Shown here: positions 5,699 to 5,730 of the stretch, one piece after another
How positions within the stretch are numbered: position 1 is the stretch's first letter
Layout of the letters: every line of letters begins with the position of its first letter
Source of the DNA: Armatimonadota bacterium
GTDB lineage: Bacteria; Armatimonadota; HRBIN16
Direction: 5' to 3'
Assembly (NCBI GenBank): GCA_028275265.1
Contig: JAPWUZ010000179.1
Span: 1 to 5,730 of the forward strand
Length of the DNA: 5,730 nt
Notes under the pieces: model-generated
Seen by the model: the letters and a program-made list of their open reading frames with translations, nothing else
Told to the model about the DNA's origin: nothing
The model's database searches: none
Position numbers and translations under genes: made by a program

Positions 5699-5730
5699 CT
5701 ACTCATCCAGCATACCGGTGCTGTTTCCGG
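5699..5730 (-). CDS. Possible C-terminal end of a convergent gene (partial)
   Basis: On the minus strand the last 32 nt read GNSTGMLDE followed by TAG, with the stop codon 1 nt past the acetyltransferase stop. A convergent gene ending here would fit the compact layout, but nine codons are too few to identify a product or prove coding. No terminator hairpin is visible between the two genes. Confidence 0.2.
   Translation of the reverse strand, partial: GNSTGMLDE

Noticed and set aside
1..5730. CRISPR array, tRNA or rRNA gene, insertion sequence, phage or attachment site
   Set aside because: I saw no regularly spaced direct repeats, cloverleaf-like segments, transposase or integrase motifs, or flanking terminal repeats. 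Nearly all of the window is accounted for by the genes listed.

Overview
The window looks like an ordinary bacterial chromosome segment: compact, GC moderately above 50% by eye, good Shine-Dalgarno sites, one GTG start, and no phage or insertion-sequence genes. Gene content (ribosomal protein L10 with its leader RNA, a DUF951 protein, a TIM-barrel sugar phosphate isomerase/epimerase, secreted Ig-like/TPR proteins, an Eis-like acetyltransferase) would fit a Gram-positive-related or Terrabacteria-type lineage such as Armatimonadota, Chloroflexota or Firmicutes. That placement is an inference and is weak.

Layout. A leftward (minus-strand) run covers about the first 4.46 kb. In transcription order it holds a DUF951 protein (4459-4241), an unrecognised secreted protein (4260-3178), a secreted Ig-like plus TPR protein (3181-1640) and a sugar phosphate isomerase/epimerase (1624-791). 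These four genes overlap by 20 nt, overlap by 4 nt, and are separated by 15 nt, so they look like one operon. Right after the isomerase stop codon comes a good sigma-70-type promoter with a perfect TATAAT. It starts a roughly 200-nt leader for rplJ (549-13). The leader holds a recognisable L10-leader autoregulatory fold, a possible short attenuator hairpin, and a striking near-perfect palindrome between that hairpin and the ribosome binding site. The last bases on the left are a ribosome binding site for the next gene, presumably rplL.

On the right, a divergent plus-strand gene (4516-5697) encodes an Eis-family GNAT N-acetyltransferase, separated from the DUF951 gene by only 56 nt. The final 33 nt may hold the C-terminal codons of a convergent minus-strand gene.

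How the parts work together. rplJ has its own promoter and feedback leader, so ribosome-stalk synthesis can be set independently of the upstream operon. No terminator is visible before it, so read-through from the operon is possible. The four upstream genes have no obvious shared pathway. The two consecutive exported proteins, translationally coupled by an ATGA overlap, are the least described part and the best candidates for new biology. I found no convincing novel defence, mobile or RNA-guided system.
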